This document shows positions 15,541 to 22,645 of a stretch of DNA of 62,858 bases, one piece after another. The stretch is from Schleiferiaceae bacterium (lineage in GTDB: Bacteria > Bacteroidota > Bacteroidia > Flavobacteriales > Schleiferiaceae), in contig JAURGG010000003.1 in assembly GCA_030833905.1 (NCBI GenBank), forward strand, positions 1-62,858, in the 5' to 3' direction. Below the pieces are notes generated by a model. It did not search any database and had not been told where the DNA came from. It saw only the letters and a program-made list of their open reading frames with translations. A program made the position numbers and the translations under genes. Position 1 is the first letter of the stretch. The number at the start of each line of letters is the position of its first letter.

Positions 15541-16507
15541 TAGCGTCAGGTTGAAGAAATTTACGGATATCAGGGTTGCTCAGCTGATTTTTCCCTTCGG
15601 TGCGGCCACAATTCGCCAAGGCTTCGAGTGCGGCAGGGTGCGTCGTATCCATGCGCACAGCGCCAATTTGATCGAGGGGAATTATCGGTGGCGGAATGCG
15701 GAGGTACGCCGTTTCAGGTGCCAGTTTGGGTAAAAACGCCGCAACGGCTTGATGGGTAAGTTCCGCCTGACCGTAGGTAGAAGCATGAAACATGCGCTGA
15801 ATCCATTGCGGCAGGTTTCGTGGAGCGCCCGTTGAATCATAGCCTTCAGGCTGCTCAACGGTTCCTATGGAAAGCAAGTCGATGCGGCGAGCACCTTGAA
15901 TGTGCTGTTCGGCGTGAACCAAGCCACTCAACGCGGGTGAGTTTGCCCACAATCCGCCATCGGCATAAAGCTGACCTTGGATTTCATGGGCGGGTAAGTA
16001 ACCCGGAGTCGCTGAAGTTGCAAGAGCCACGTCGCGAACCAAAAGATCCGGATGGGACTGGCGCGTAAACACGACAAGTGAACCGTTGCTCAGGTTCACC
16101 GAAGCTATACTCACATTGGTTTTAAGTTCGGACATGCGAAGCCCACCAAAAAGGTCGTCGAGGCCATCTCGAAGTGCATCCGGGGTATACTTTCCTTGAA
16201 GTCGAAGCTGCCTCAGAACGTGCTGTACCTGCTGCATGTGCCGTCCTATTCCCTGAGTAGGATTCGGAAAAATCGAAGGTCCTTTGGCACGCAGAAAGTG
16301 GGCGAGTTCCGCAGAAGAAATCCCCGCGGCAAGTCCGAGCGCAAGGATTCCGCCAGAGGAAGTTCCAAAAATCCAATCAACGTAGACACTCCAGCGCTGC
16401 CCGAGTTGCGCTTCGAACTCCGCGAGTACCGAAGCAGAGTACAGCCCCTTGATTCCGCCACCATCAATGGACACAATGCGCAGGTGGTCACGATCCCTAT
16501 GGTTCAT
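15533..16507 (-). CDS. Patatin-like phospholipase (CapV-like form)
   Basis: A 324-residue Ser/Asp acyl hydrolase. The oxyanion loop DGGGIKGLYSASVLAEFE (residues 15-32), the nucleophile Ser50 in GTSSGG and the catalytic Asp183 in YADGGLWANSP are all intact. There is no signal peptide, so it probably acts on the inner leaflet from the cytosol. In length and motif spacing it resembles the soluble patatins used as effectors in CBASS immunity (CapV), but no nucleotidyltransferase or other CBASS gene is adjacent. Instead it leads an operon with a CarS-like cytidylyltransferase and a CDP-alcohol transferase, which points to lipid turnover and rebuilding. The 3' end overlaps the next gene by eight bases. 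Confidence 0.9.
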   Translation of the reverse strand: MNHRDRDHLRIVSIDGGGIKGLYSASVLAEFEAQLGQRWSVYVDWIFGTSSGGILALGLAAGISSAELAHFLRAKGPSIFPNPTQGIGRHMQQVQHVLRQLRLQGKYTPDALRDGLDDLFGGLRMSELKTNVSIASVNLSNGSLVVFTRQSHPDLLVRDVALATSATPGYLPAHEIQGQLYADGGLWANSPALSGLVHAEQHIQGARRIDLLSIGTVEQPEGYDSTGAPRNLPQWIQRMFHASTYGQAELTHQAVAAFLPKLAPETAYLRIPPPIIPLDQIGAVRMDTTHPAALEALANCGRTEGKNQLSNPDIRKFLQPDANG

Positions 16508-16620
16508 CCTGCCAAATAACCTACAAAAAGTGTAATGCTGTACACACGTTTTTTACACAAGTCATGAGCTGCACAAGCAATTTTTGCAAAAACCGGGGTG
16601 CGATGGCGTCCGCGAACAAA

Positions 16621-16651
16621 GAAAAAGCCGAACACTTTAGGCGTTCGGCTT
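16621..16651 (-). terminator. Terminator after tRNA-His
   Basis: Hairpin arms 16626-16633 and 16643-16650 (AGCCGAAC/GTTCGGCT) followed on the reverse strand by TTTTTC. It lies just downstream of the tRNA. Confidence 0.8.
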
Positions 16652-16664
16652 TCTTCTCGTTTAG

Positions 16665-16739
16665 GGTGAAAGACGGGGTTCGAACCCGCGACCTCCGGAA
16701 CCACAATCCGGCGCTCTAACCAGCTGAGCTACAATCACC
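16665..16739 (-). tRNA. tRNA-His (anticodon GTG)
   Basis: The reverse strand folds as a cloverleaf: D arm GCTCAGCTGGTTAGAGC, anticodon arm CCGGA-TTGTGGT-TCCGG with anticodon GTG, T arm GCGGG-TTCGAAC-CCCGT and acceptor ending CACC. An extra 5' G (16739) opposite the discriminator fits the G-1 of tRNA-His. Two U-U mismatches appear in the acceptor stem (pairs 5-68 and 6-67). A promoter and a terminator flank it. CCA is not encoded. Confidence 0.93.
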
Positions 16740-16752
16740 ATGTTTGGGGCGG

Positions 16753-16782
16753 CAAATATAGCGTTACGGATTGGTTTTGCAA
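16753..16782 (-). promoter_or_regulatory. Promoter of tRNA-His
   Basis: Reverse strand: TTG (16782-16780), 19 bases, TATATTTG (16760-16753), then 13 bases to the tRNA 5' end. A good Bacteroidota -33/-7 promoter; it shows that the -7 box at normal distance works with a -33 element in this genome. Confidence 0.75.
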
Positions 16783-16800
16783 GCGGTTCCGCCCGCAACA

Positions 16801-18219
16801 TCACAACATCGTCGTAGGAGCGATGTAGTCGGTCGTGGCCAATTCCGTTTGATCCTTGATGGCTGAAAATCCGCCGTTTACGTTAATCAATTTGTGAAAT
16901 CCACGCGCCTTAAGTACCGAAATAAACACCATTGAGCGATAGCCTCCTGCACAGTGTACGTAGTAGGACACCGCGGGATCTACCTTCTTCACGCTTTCGT
17001 TGATGTAGTCCAGTGGCGCATTCACCGCATTCGGCAGGTGCTGACTGGCGTATTCAGACGCCCGGCGGACGTCGAGCACCGGTGTATCGGGGTTTGCCTT
17101 GAGTAGGACCTCGAGCTCATTGGCGGTTACGGTTTCGACGTAGTCGACTTCTTTGCCGGCGGCCACCCACGACGCAAATCCGCCCTCAAGGGTGCCTAAG
17201 GTGCGGTCGTAGCCGACACGAGCCAGGCGCGTCACGGCCTCTTCTTCGCGACCGGTGTCCGTGACCAGTAAAATGGGCTGCTGAATGTCGAGCACCAGCG
17301 TACCCACCCAATTCGCAAACTGTCCGTCAATGCCAATATGTACCGAATTCGGAACATGGCCAGCCGCAAAGTCGTCGGCCTTACGGGTGTCGATGACCAG
17401 GGCATCATGCTGATTGACGATTTGCTCGAATTCGCGCGGACCGTAGGCCTTGGTTCCTTGTTCCAGGATTCCGCCAATCGACGCATAGCCCTTGATGTTC
17501 ATCAGGACGTTTTGCGGAAAGTAACTGGGCGGCGGGGTGAGGCCGTCGAGCAGCGCCGCGATGAACGTTTCGCGATCCATAGGTTGCAGGGCGTAGTTGG
17601 TTGCCTTTTGGTGGCCTAGTGTGTCGGTGGTTTCGTCGGACATGTTTTTTCCGCAGGCGGAACCCGCACCGTGCCCCGGGTACACGATCAGGTCGTCGGG
17701 CAGCGGTAGGATTTTGTTCCGAAGCGAGTCGTACATGTGCGATGCCAATTTTTCTTGGGTAAGGTCCGAAATCACGTGCTGCGCCAAGTCCGGGCGACCG
17801 ACGTCACCAATGAACAGTGTGTCTCCCGTAAAAATTGAGGCCGGTTTTCCCTGCTCGTCGTACAGCAGAAAACACGTCGATTCCATAGTGTGGCCCGGAG
17901 TGTGGATCACCTCGATTTCGACGTCGCCCACTTTGAAGCGCTGGCCGTCCTCGGCAGTGATTGCATCAAAACCGGGCTTCGCCGTGGGTCCGTACACGAT
18001 CGGGGCTCCAGTTGCCTTGGCTAAATCCAAATGGCCCGACACAAAGTCGGCGTGAAAGTGGGTTTCAAAAATGTGGGTAATCTTTACCCCGTCGGCTGCA
18101 GCGCGGTCCAAGTAGGGCTTGATTTCGCGAAGGGGGTCCACAATGGCGGCCTCGCCGTTGGACACAATGTAGTAGGCGCCGTGGGCCAAACATCCGGTGT
18201 AAATCTGTTCGAGTTTCAT
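16801..18219 (-). CDS. Metallo-beta-lactamase/double rhodanese protein, CstB- or ETHE1-like persulfide dioxygenase (copy 1)
   Basis: 472 residues: an N-terminal metallo-beta-lactamase dioxygenase domain (1-230) with THFHADFVSGH (His54, His56, Asp58, His63), HTPGHT and YPGHGAGSACGKN, then two rhodanese domains. In the first (about 265-355) the expected active-site Cys is Thr (loop TDTGRE); the second (about 370-460) keeps it in HCAGGYRS. This order, with a degenerate middle rhodanese, is that of staphylococcal CstB, which oxidises low-molecular-weight thiol persulfides to thiosulfate. It is a paralogue of the product at 49661-51178. A GTGAC-N4-GTCAC site lies about 80 bases upstream, matching one before sqr. 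It stands alone, between tRNA-His and a divergent glycosyltransferase. Confidence 0.87.
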   Translation of the reverse strand: MKLEQIYTGCLAHGAYYIVSNGEAAIVDPLREIKPYLDRAAADGVKITHIFETHFHADFVSGHLDLAKATGAPIVYGPTAKPGFDAITAEDGQRFKVGDVEIEVIHTPGHTMESTCFLLYDEQGKPASIFTGDTLFIGDVGRPDLAQHVISDLTQEKLASHMYDSLRNKILPLPDDLIVYPGHGAGSACGKNMSDETTDTLGHQKATNYALQPMDRETFIAALLDGLTPPPSYFPQNVLMNIKGYASIGGILEQGTKAYGPREFEQIVNQHDALVIDTRKADDFAAGHVPNSVHIGIDGQFANWVGTLVLDIQQPILLVTDTGREEEAVTRLARVGYDRTLGTLEGGFASWVAAGKEVDYVETVTANELEVLLKANPDTPVLDVRRASEYASQHLPNAVNAPLDYINESVKKVDPAVSYYVHCAGGYRSMVFISVLKARGFHKLINVNGGFSAIKDQTELATTDYIAPTTML

Positions 18220-18299
18220 AGGGGGTTGTTTTGAAGAATTTTCATGTCAAACTTCCTGACTAAGAAGCACCTAAACCATGATTTTTATCAACCTTTGAA

Positions 18300-18313
18300 G
18301 TGACTTAGGTCAC
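18300..18313. promoter_or_regulatory. CRP/FNR-type palindrome before persulfide dioxygenase 1
   Basis: GTGAC-TTAG-GTCAC, perfect five-base arms. It lies between the divergent dioxygenase (start 18219) and glycosyltransferase (start 18352) genes, and shares its form with sites at 47410-47425 and 60791-60804. Possible -7 boxes on the reverse strand are GAAGTTTG at 18255-18248 or ATGGTTTA at 18279-18272; the second would put the site near -40. Confidence 0.55.
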
Positions 18314-18339
18314 GAATTCCTCAGGACACGGCCGCGACC

Positions 18340-18347
18340 GATCTTTG
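18340..18347 (+). promoter_or_regulatory. -7 box (GATCTTTG) of the glycosyltransferase
   Basis: GATCTTTG ends four bases before ATG 18352; one mismatch to TAnnTTTG. Confidence 0.5.
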
Positions 18348-18351
18348 CCGC

Positions 18352-19407
18352 ATGACCGTAACCCACATAGTTCGCATGTGGCCCAACGAGGGCGACCCCC
18401 AACTCGGAAGCTTTGTGCGCAGCCACATCGCGGCCCTGCGTGATGCGGGCATTAGGCAGCGGGTGGTCGTCTGGTCTGGGCGAAGCGATGCCCCCCTGCC
18501 TCTCGACGGTGTTCAGGTGGCGGCGGGTCCGTCCGTAGTCCCCGGACCCAAGGGCTGGAACGCCAAAGTCCGCAGTGTCCTGTCGCTCGGTCGTCCCGAC
18601 GTGCTTCATGTGCACGGTTCCGGCGGCGACAGCGCCTACCTCTTTGTGCGCAGCGTCATGCAGTGGGGCCAGCGCGTTCCGCGCGTGGTCAGCGAGCACC
18701 AGTACTTTGGTAGCGGAACCTTGCCCGCCGGGGTAACCTGGACCCACCGCTTGGCCAATGCCCGAACGGCCGTCTCGCCTTTTTTGGCAGAGCGTTTTGC
18801 GCAGATTGCTCCTGTTGCCACGGTGCCCAACTGCTGGGACGCCCCAAACCCGGAACAGATTCGCCAACCTCATTCGGGCGGGCGCCGCGTGCTGCACGTC
18901 GGGGATTGGGTCGACGCTACCAAGGGAATTAGCCCACTTTTGGCCGCATGGGGCATTCATTCTGCCCTAAATCCCCTGGACCAACTCACGTTGGTGGGCG
19001 ACGGAAGCGACCGGGCATTTCTTGAACCCCTGGCACAGCAAACGACCAACTGCCGTTGGTTGGGCCGCATGACGCCCGAGGAACTCGAATCAGAAATGGG
19101 TCGCCACGACATCCTCGTCGTGAATTCACCCCGCGAAACGTTCTCTATGGTCATCGGCCAGGCCCGCGAACGCGGGCTTCACGTGCTGAGCACGTTCTGC
19201 GGAGGGCCTGAGTCGGTGTACCCGTCTGAGGGCGGAATCACCTACCGCCACGGCGGCAGCGACGACGTGCCAGACTTGGCCACTGCGCTGTCGCAGCTCC
19301 CGGTTCCGTCTGGTGAGGTCGCACCGTGGACACTGGACGAAATGCGCCCAAAGGCCGTAGCTGAACAGTTTCTTGCCCTTTACCGCCGCGCAGGGGCCAA
19401 GGGCTAG
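18352..19407 (+). CDS. Glycosyltransferase family 4-like (GT-B fold)
   Basis: 351 residues with a GT-B layout: an N-terminal acceptor domain (GSFVRSHIAALRDAG near 19-33, LHVHGSGGDSAYLF near 85) and a C-terminal donor domain with VGDGSDRAFLEPLAQQ, WLGRMTPEELESEM and the E-x7-E type segment SPRETFSMVIGQARERG. That makes it a retaining GT4 enzyme, probably for surface polysaccharide or glycolipid. It is not BshA despite the neighbouring bshB1: the GGSG motif at the N-terminus of BshA is absent. The start is supported by a -7 box four bases upstream. Its stop codon directly abuts that of convergent bshB1. Confidence 0.85.
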   Translation: MTVTHIVRMWPNEGDPQLGSFVRSHIAALRDAGIRQRVVVWSGRSDAPLPLDGVQVAAGPSVVPGPKGWNAKVRSVLSLGRPDVLHVHGSGGDSAYLFVRSVMQWGQRVPRVVSEHQYFGSGTLPAGVTWTHRLANARTAVSPFLAERFAQIAPVATVPNCWDAPNPEQIRQPHSGGRRVLHVGDWVDATKGISPLLAAWGIHSALNPLDQLTLVGDGSDRAFLEPLAQQTTNCRWLGRMTPEELESEMGRHDILVVNSPRETFSMVIGQARERGLHVLSTFCGGPESVYPSEGGITYRHGGSDDVPDLATALSQLPVPSGEVAPWTLDEMRPKAVAEQFLALYRRAGAKG

Positions 19408-20127
19408 CTAGCGCAAATCGAAGAGCGAATCCACACCCAGTCGGCGCGGAGCAATAAAGCCTTCGGCGTGGGCCACGCCCATCACACGACCCCATTCGGC
19501 GGTACGGGCGGTGAGCGATTCCCAAAACCACTTTGATGAAATCACGGTTTCGGGTCCGTCGGCACCCTCTTGGTAGAACTGCGACGCGTGGGCGGCAAGC
19601 GAAGCCATTTTGGCGTCGATGTAGTCTGAAATATCGACCGTGAAATCTGCTTGAAGGTCGTAGAACTGAATGTAGTGGTAGACGTGCTCTGGGCGGAACG
19701 GATCCTGCGGCTGTCCGTCCTCACCTACCGATTCCCACTTGTGAAGACCGGCCCTGAAGCAGGCCTCGACGACCATGGCCGAGGCAACCCCGTGGTCGGG
19801 GTGGCGGTCGCGCGGAGCGTTGCACAGCACGATGCAGGGTCGGTGCGCACGAACGATTTCGATGATGCGCTGCTGGCTTTCAAAATCGTTCACGAGGCGT
19901 CCGTCGGGCATATCGAGGTTGACGCGAAACGACGCCCCAAGAATCTGGGCGGCCTTGACGGCTTCGGCGTCGCGCTCAAGCACGGTTCCGCGGCTGCCCA
20001 TTTCGCCGCGCGTTAAATCGACCAAGCCCACGGTATGGCCGAGGGCCACGTGCTTGGCTAAGGTTCCGCCGCAGCCCAACTCAATGTCGTCAGGGTGGGC
20101 GCCAATGGCGAGAATATCTACGTGCAT
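19408..20127 (-). CDS. bshB1: Bacillithiol biosynthesis deacetylase BshB1
   Basis: Zinc-dependent deacetylation of GlcNAc-malate to GlcN-malate in bacillithiol synthesis. 239 residues of the PIG-L/LmbE fold: AIGAHPDDIELGCGGTLAKH (zinc ligands His11 and Asp14), GEMGSRGT, and the second metal motif DRHPDHG (His112). The internal GTVLERDAEA and C-terminal EGFIAPRRLGVDSLF are typical of the BshB1 branch. Bacillithiol is the main low-molecular-weight thiol in many Bacteroidota and is the natural partner for persulfide dioxygenases like those in this window. It lies six bases after a glutathione peroxidase-type gene on the same strand, so the two are probably one unit. BshA and BshC are not seen. 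Confidence 0.95.
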   Translation of the reverse strand: MHVDILAIGAHPDDIELGCGGTLAKHVALGHTVGLVDLTRGEMGSRGTVLERDAEAVKAAQILGASFRVNLDMPDGRLVNDFESQQRIIEIVRAHRPCIVLCNAPRDRHPDHGVASAMVVEACFRAGLHKWESVGEDGQPQDPFRPEHVYHYIQFYDLQADFTVDISDYIDAKMASLAAHASQFYQEGADGPETVISSKWFWESLTARTAEWGRVMGVAHAEGFIAPRRLGVDSLFDLR

Positions 20128-20133
20128 GCTCGG

Positions 20134-20697
20134 TTACTTTCCGAGCGCAAAGTTCCGAATTTCGGAATTAGTTGGTGACACCGTCGACAGGTGACTGCTC
20201 ACCCACTGCCCTTTTTCGTTGATTAAGAACTTGTGAAAGTTCCAGCGAACCGTCGCATCCTTAGCGCCATTCTTGGTCTTGCTGGTCAGCCATTGGTAGA
20301 TCGGGTGAGGGTTGTCACCTTTGATCGCAACCTTTTCCATCATTAAAAAGGTGACGCCATAGTTCTTTTGGCAAAATGCGCCGATTTCCGACTCGGAACC
20401 CTTTTCTTGCCCACCAAAGTCGTTGCATGGAAAGCCGAGAATGACAAAGTTTCCGCCTTTGGCCTCGTCCCAAAGAGCCTGAAGCTCTTTGTATTGGGGG
20501 GTGAATCCGCACTCAGAAGCCGTATTGACGATGAGCACGCGCTTGCCCTTGAGCTGCGCAAAGTCGTAAGCTTCGCCGTCAAGCGTGCGCGCCTGAAGGC
20601 TGTAGAAATCGACAGGAGCATCTACGGGCTGGGCCATAGAGCGGCTGCATCCGAGCAGCGTGGTAAGTAGGGACATGGCCAATAATTTCTTCATCAT
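20134..20697 (-). CDS. Glutathione peroxidase family lipoprotein (thiol peroxidase, Cys type)
   Basis: 187 residues. The N-terminus ends in a lipobox LTTLLGC (Cys17), so the enzyme should be a lipoprotein facing the periplasm. The peroxidase core is complete: peroxidatic Cys63 in NTASECGFTPQY (Cys, not selenocysteine), GFPCNDFGGQE with the Gln, and the Trp-Asn of RWNFHKFL. Such enzymes usually work with thioredoxin or other thiols rather than glutathione. Two adjacent ATGs (20697 and 20694) are possible starts. It leads the unit with bshB1 and is divergent from ccmB; a TAACTTTG box lies 21 bases upstream. Confidence 0.92.
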   Translation of the reverse strand: MMKKLLAMSLLTTLLGCSRSMAQPVDAPVDFYSLQARTLDGEAYDFAQLKGKRVLIVNTASECGFTPQYKELQALWDEAKGGNFVILGFPCNDFGGQEKGSESEIGAFCQKNYGVTFLMMEKVAIKGDNPHPIYQWLTSKTKNGAKDATVRWNFHKFLINEKGQWVSSHLSTVSPTNSEIRNFALGK

Positions 20698-20718
20698 GAT
20701 AGGGGTATAACCGCAAAA

Positions 20719-20726
20719 CAAAGTTA
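20719..20726 (-). promoter_or_regulatory. -7 box (TAACTTTG) of the peroxidase-bshB1 unit
   Basis: Reverse-strand TAACTTTG, perfect match, 21 bases before ATG 20697; predicts a leader of about 16 bases. Confidence 0.55.
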
Positions 20727-20743
20727 GGGTTCACCACGCTGCC

Positions 20744-20751
20744 TACCTTTG
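20744..20751 (+). promoter_or_regulatory. -7 box (TACCTTTG) of the ccm operon
   Basis: Perfect TAnnTTTG ending four bases (GGGC) before the ccmB ATG at 20756. No TTG at -33. Confidence 0.65.
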
Positions 20752-20755
20752 GGGC

Positions 20756-21418
20756 ATGAAACGTTGGTGGACCCTCGGACGCTGGGCACTTCAGGCGGAC
20801 TTTCGCCACCGCGCACAGAGCGTGCAGTTCATCCTGTTCACCGCGGTCGCGACGTACTTGGTCTACAGCGTGGCTCCGTCGCCGAGTCCGACGGTGTGGC
20901 TCGCGCTGCTCTGGGTTGTCGTGCTCTTTAGTGCGATGCAGGCCGCCTTTCGGGCGTTTCACGAGCCGGAATCTTTGTGGGCCTACCTCAACCAGCTGGC
21001 GAGTCCCGCCGCAATTTTGGGAGTAAAAAGCCTCCAAGTCGCCGTGCACACCCTGCTCACCGCGGCCGCAGCGCTGCTGCTTTTTGGGTTATTTTTTGGG
21101 ATGCCGGAATCCGCACAAAGCCTTGAAGCAGTACTCAAAGTCATGGTGGCCTTAATGCTTGGTTCGCTGGCCTTTGCGGCGACCATGAGCTTTACTTCGG
21201 CCTTGGCGAGCCGTGCAGGGTCCAACCCCACGCTGATGGCCACGCTGAGCCTGCCTTTGCTGCTTCCGGCGGTGCTGGTGGCCCGACGCGCCAGCAGTCT
21301 GGCGGTGGCCAACCAAGACTGGGCTGAGCTTGCAATACCCCTATTTGGCGAGCTCGTCATGATCGGGCTCCCGCTCGCCTTGGGGAGCGTGCTTATGCCC
21401 TACCTTTGGAAGCAGTGA
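20756..21418 (+). CDS. ccmB: Haem exporter subunit CcmB
   Basis: Membrane subunit of the CcmABCD complex in system I cytochrome c maturation. 220 residues, six predicted membrane helices, with the CcmB-like opening in which a cytosolic helix (ADFRHRAQS, near residue 15) precedes the first membrane segment, and FRAFHEPESLWAYLNQLASPAAILGVK as the loop that contacts CcmA. CcmA itself is not encoded nearby, which is common in this phylum where ccmA can be apart. It heads a tight run ccmB-C-D-E-F; its stop overlaps the ccmC start. Confidence 0.9.
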   Translation: MKRWWTLGRWALQADFRHRAQSVQFILFTAVATYLVYSVAPSPSPTVWLALLWVVVLFSAMQAAFRAFHEPESLWAYLNQLASPAAILGVKSLQVAVHTLLTAAAALLLFGLFFGMPESAQSLEAVLKVMVALMLGSLAFAATMSFTSALASRAGSNPTLMATLSLPLLLPAVLVARRASSLAVANQDWAELAIPLFGELVMIGLPLALGSVLMPYLWKQ

Positions 21419-22080
21419 AAAACGGCTTTTCAATCGCATGGAAAACCGCAGCAGCAGCGCTTGTGTGCTACAGTCTGATTGCGGGTTTGGCGGCTCCTGT
21501 TCCGCGACTTTTTATTCTTAACGAAACCATTCGCAACCTCTACTTTCACGTGCCCATGTGGTTCACGATGATTGCGCTGATGGGGGTTTCGCTAGGGCAC
21601 AGCATCGGGAGCTTGCAACGCCCCGGTCAAGCCGGGCTCGAAGCGGACCAAAAGGCGCGCCTCGCCGCTGAAGTTTCGCTGGTGTTCGCATCACTCGGAC
21701 TCTTTACCGGGATGATCTGGGCTCGCTTCACCTGGGGGGCATACTGGACCAACGACCCCAAACTCAACGGCACCGCTGTAGCCATCCTGATCTACCTCGC
21801 CTATTTTGTGCTGCGCAGCAGCGTCGAGGACCCTGAAAAGCGCGCTCGCTTGGCCGGTACCTTCAACATTTTTGCGTTTGTGCTCATGATCGTCTTCATC
21901 GGGGTACTGCCACGCATGACCGACTCGCTCCACCCCGGCAATGGCGGCAACCCCGCGTTTGGCTCGTACGACCTCGACAGCGGAATGCGTGCGGTCTTTT
22001 ACCCCGCAGTGCTCGGATGGATCGGAATTGGCATTTGGATTGTTGAACTCCGAGTGCGTTTAGCACGTTTAAGCAAGTAG
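21415..22080 (+). CDS. ccmC: Haem-handling protein CcmC
   Basis: Holds haem at the outer face of the membrane and helps load it on CcmE. 221 residues from the GTG at 21415, which overlaps the ccmB stop as GTGA; a TTG three codons upstream is possible. Six membrane helices, with the WWD-type haem domain TWGAYWTNDPKLNGTA (about 113-128) and flanking His residues in YFHVPMWF (about residue 47) and SLHPGNG (about 178). A TACCTTTG sequence lies six bases before the GTG, inside ccmB, and might be an internal promoter. Confidence 0.93.
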   Translation: MKNGFSIAWKTAAAALVCYSLIAGLAAPVPRLFILNETIRNLYFHVPMWFTMIALMGVSLGHSIGSLQRPGQAGLEADQKARLAAEVSLVFASLGLFTGMIWARFTWGAYWTNDPKLNGTAVAILIYLAYFVLRSSVEDPEKRARLAGTFNIFAFVLMIVFIGVLPRMTDSLHPGNGGNPAFGSYDLDSGMRAVFYPAVLGWIGIGIWIVELRVRLARLSK

Positions 22081-22087
22081 TACCCGT

Positions 22088-22258
22088 ATGAAACGTTTTT
22101 TACAGCAAGGCCCTCCCGTTGAAATGGCCGACGCCTTTCGCGCCGACGGCAAGATTTGGGTGGTGATCACCGTCATCGGAATCATTTTTGTCGGAATCGT
22201 GGCGTACATGGCATGGTTGGACGTTCGGTTGCGCAAGGCCGAAAAATCCGCGAAGTAA
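22088..22258 (+). CDS. ccmD: CcmD-like small membrane protein
   Basis: A 56-residue frame beginning MKRFLQQGPPVEMADAF, with one membrane helix (about 24-43, VVITVIGIIFVGIVAYMAW) and a basic cytosolic tail RLRKAEKSAK. Size, topology and position between ccmC and ccmE are those of CcmD, which stabilises the CcmABC complex and helps release haem-loaded CcmE. It starts seven bases after ccmC and its TAA abuts the ccmE ATG. Sequence conservation in this family is low, so the call rests mostly on context. Confidence 0.85.
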   Translation: MKRFLQQGPPVEMADAFRADGKIWVVITVIGIIFVGIVAYMAWLDVRLRKAEKSAK

Positions 22259-22645
22259 ATGAAGCGCAACCACATCATTGCCCTTGTCGTCATCGCCCTT
22301 TTGGTGGGAGCGCTGATGGTGACCATTCAGGACGCCAGCACCTATGCCACGTTTGAAATGGCTGAAAAAAAGAGTCCCGAAACGGTGACCGTAGTGGGGC
22401 AACTCGATCTGGACCAACCGATTACGTTTAATGCCCAAACGTCCATGCTCCGGTTTACGGCTGTCGACAAAGACGGCGAGCGCAGCGTGGTGTACTTCAA
22501 TCAGCCCAAACCGACAGACTTTGAGCGATCTGAAGAGATTACGCTGACCGGCCTAAGCTCAGGGGACACCGCATTTTTTGCGCAAGATATTTTGATGAAA
22601 TGCCCGTCCAAGTACGCCGACGAGGCCAAGCTTAGCGCGGAATGA
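22259..22645 (+). CDS. ccmE: Haem chaperone CcmE, Cys type (CxxxY)
   Basis: Periplasmic haem carrier anchored by one N-terminal helix (residues 5-22); 128 residues. The OB-fold core (VTVVGQLDLDQ to ITLTGLSSGDTAF) is typical. The haem-binding motif, HxxxY in most bacteria, reads KCPSKY here: Cys115 replaces His and Tyr119 is kept. CxxxY CcmE proteins are known from Desulfovibrio and some archaea, where haem attaches through Cys. The replacement is clean, with no frameshift, so this is a functional variant rather than decay. Its stop overlaps the ccmF start as ATGA. Confidence 0.92.
   Translation: MKRNHIIALVVIALLVGALMVTIQDASTYATFEMAEKKSPETVTVVGQLDLDQPITFNAQTSMLRFTAVDKDGERSVVYFNQPKPTDFERSEEITLTGLSSGDTAFFAQDILMKCPSKYADEAKLSAE

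Noticed and set aside
14422-16507. CBASS immunity operon based on the CapV-like patatin
   Set aside because: No CD-NTase, E1/E2 or JAB gene adjoins it, and its operon partners are lipid enzymes. Kept only as a possibility in the lipid finding.
16665-16739. tRNA-His as a pseudogene because of two U-U mismatches in the acceptor stem
   Set aside because: Anticodon, D and T arms, the G-1 position, a good promoter and a terminator are all intact.
18352-19407. BshA (bacillithiol glycosyltransferase) next to bshB1
   Set aside because: The GT4 protein lacks the N-terminal GGSG region of BshA and is on the opposite strand with its own promoter box.
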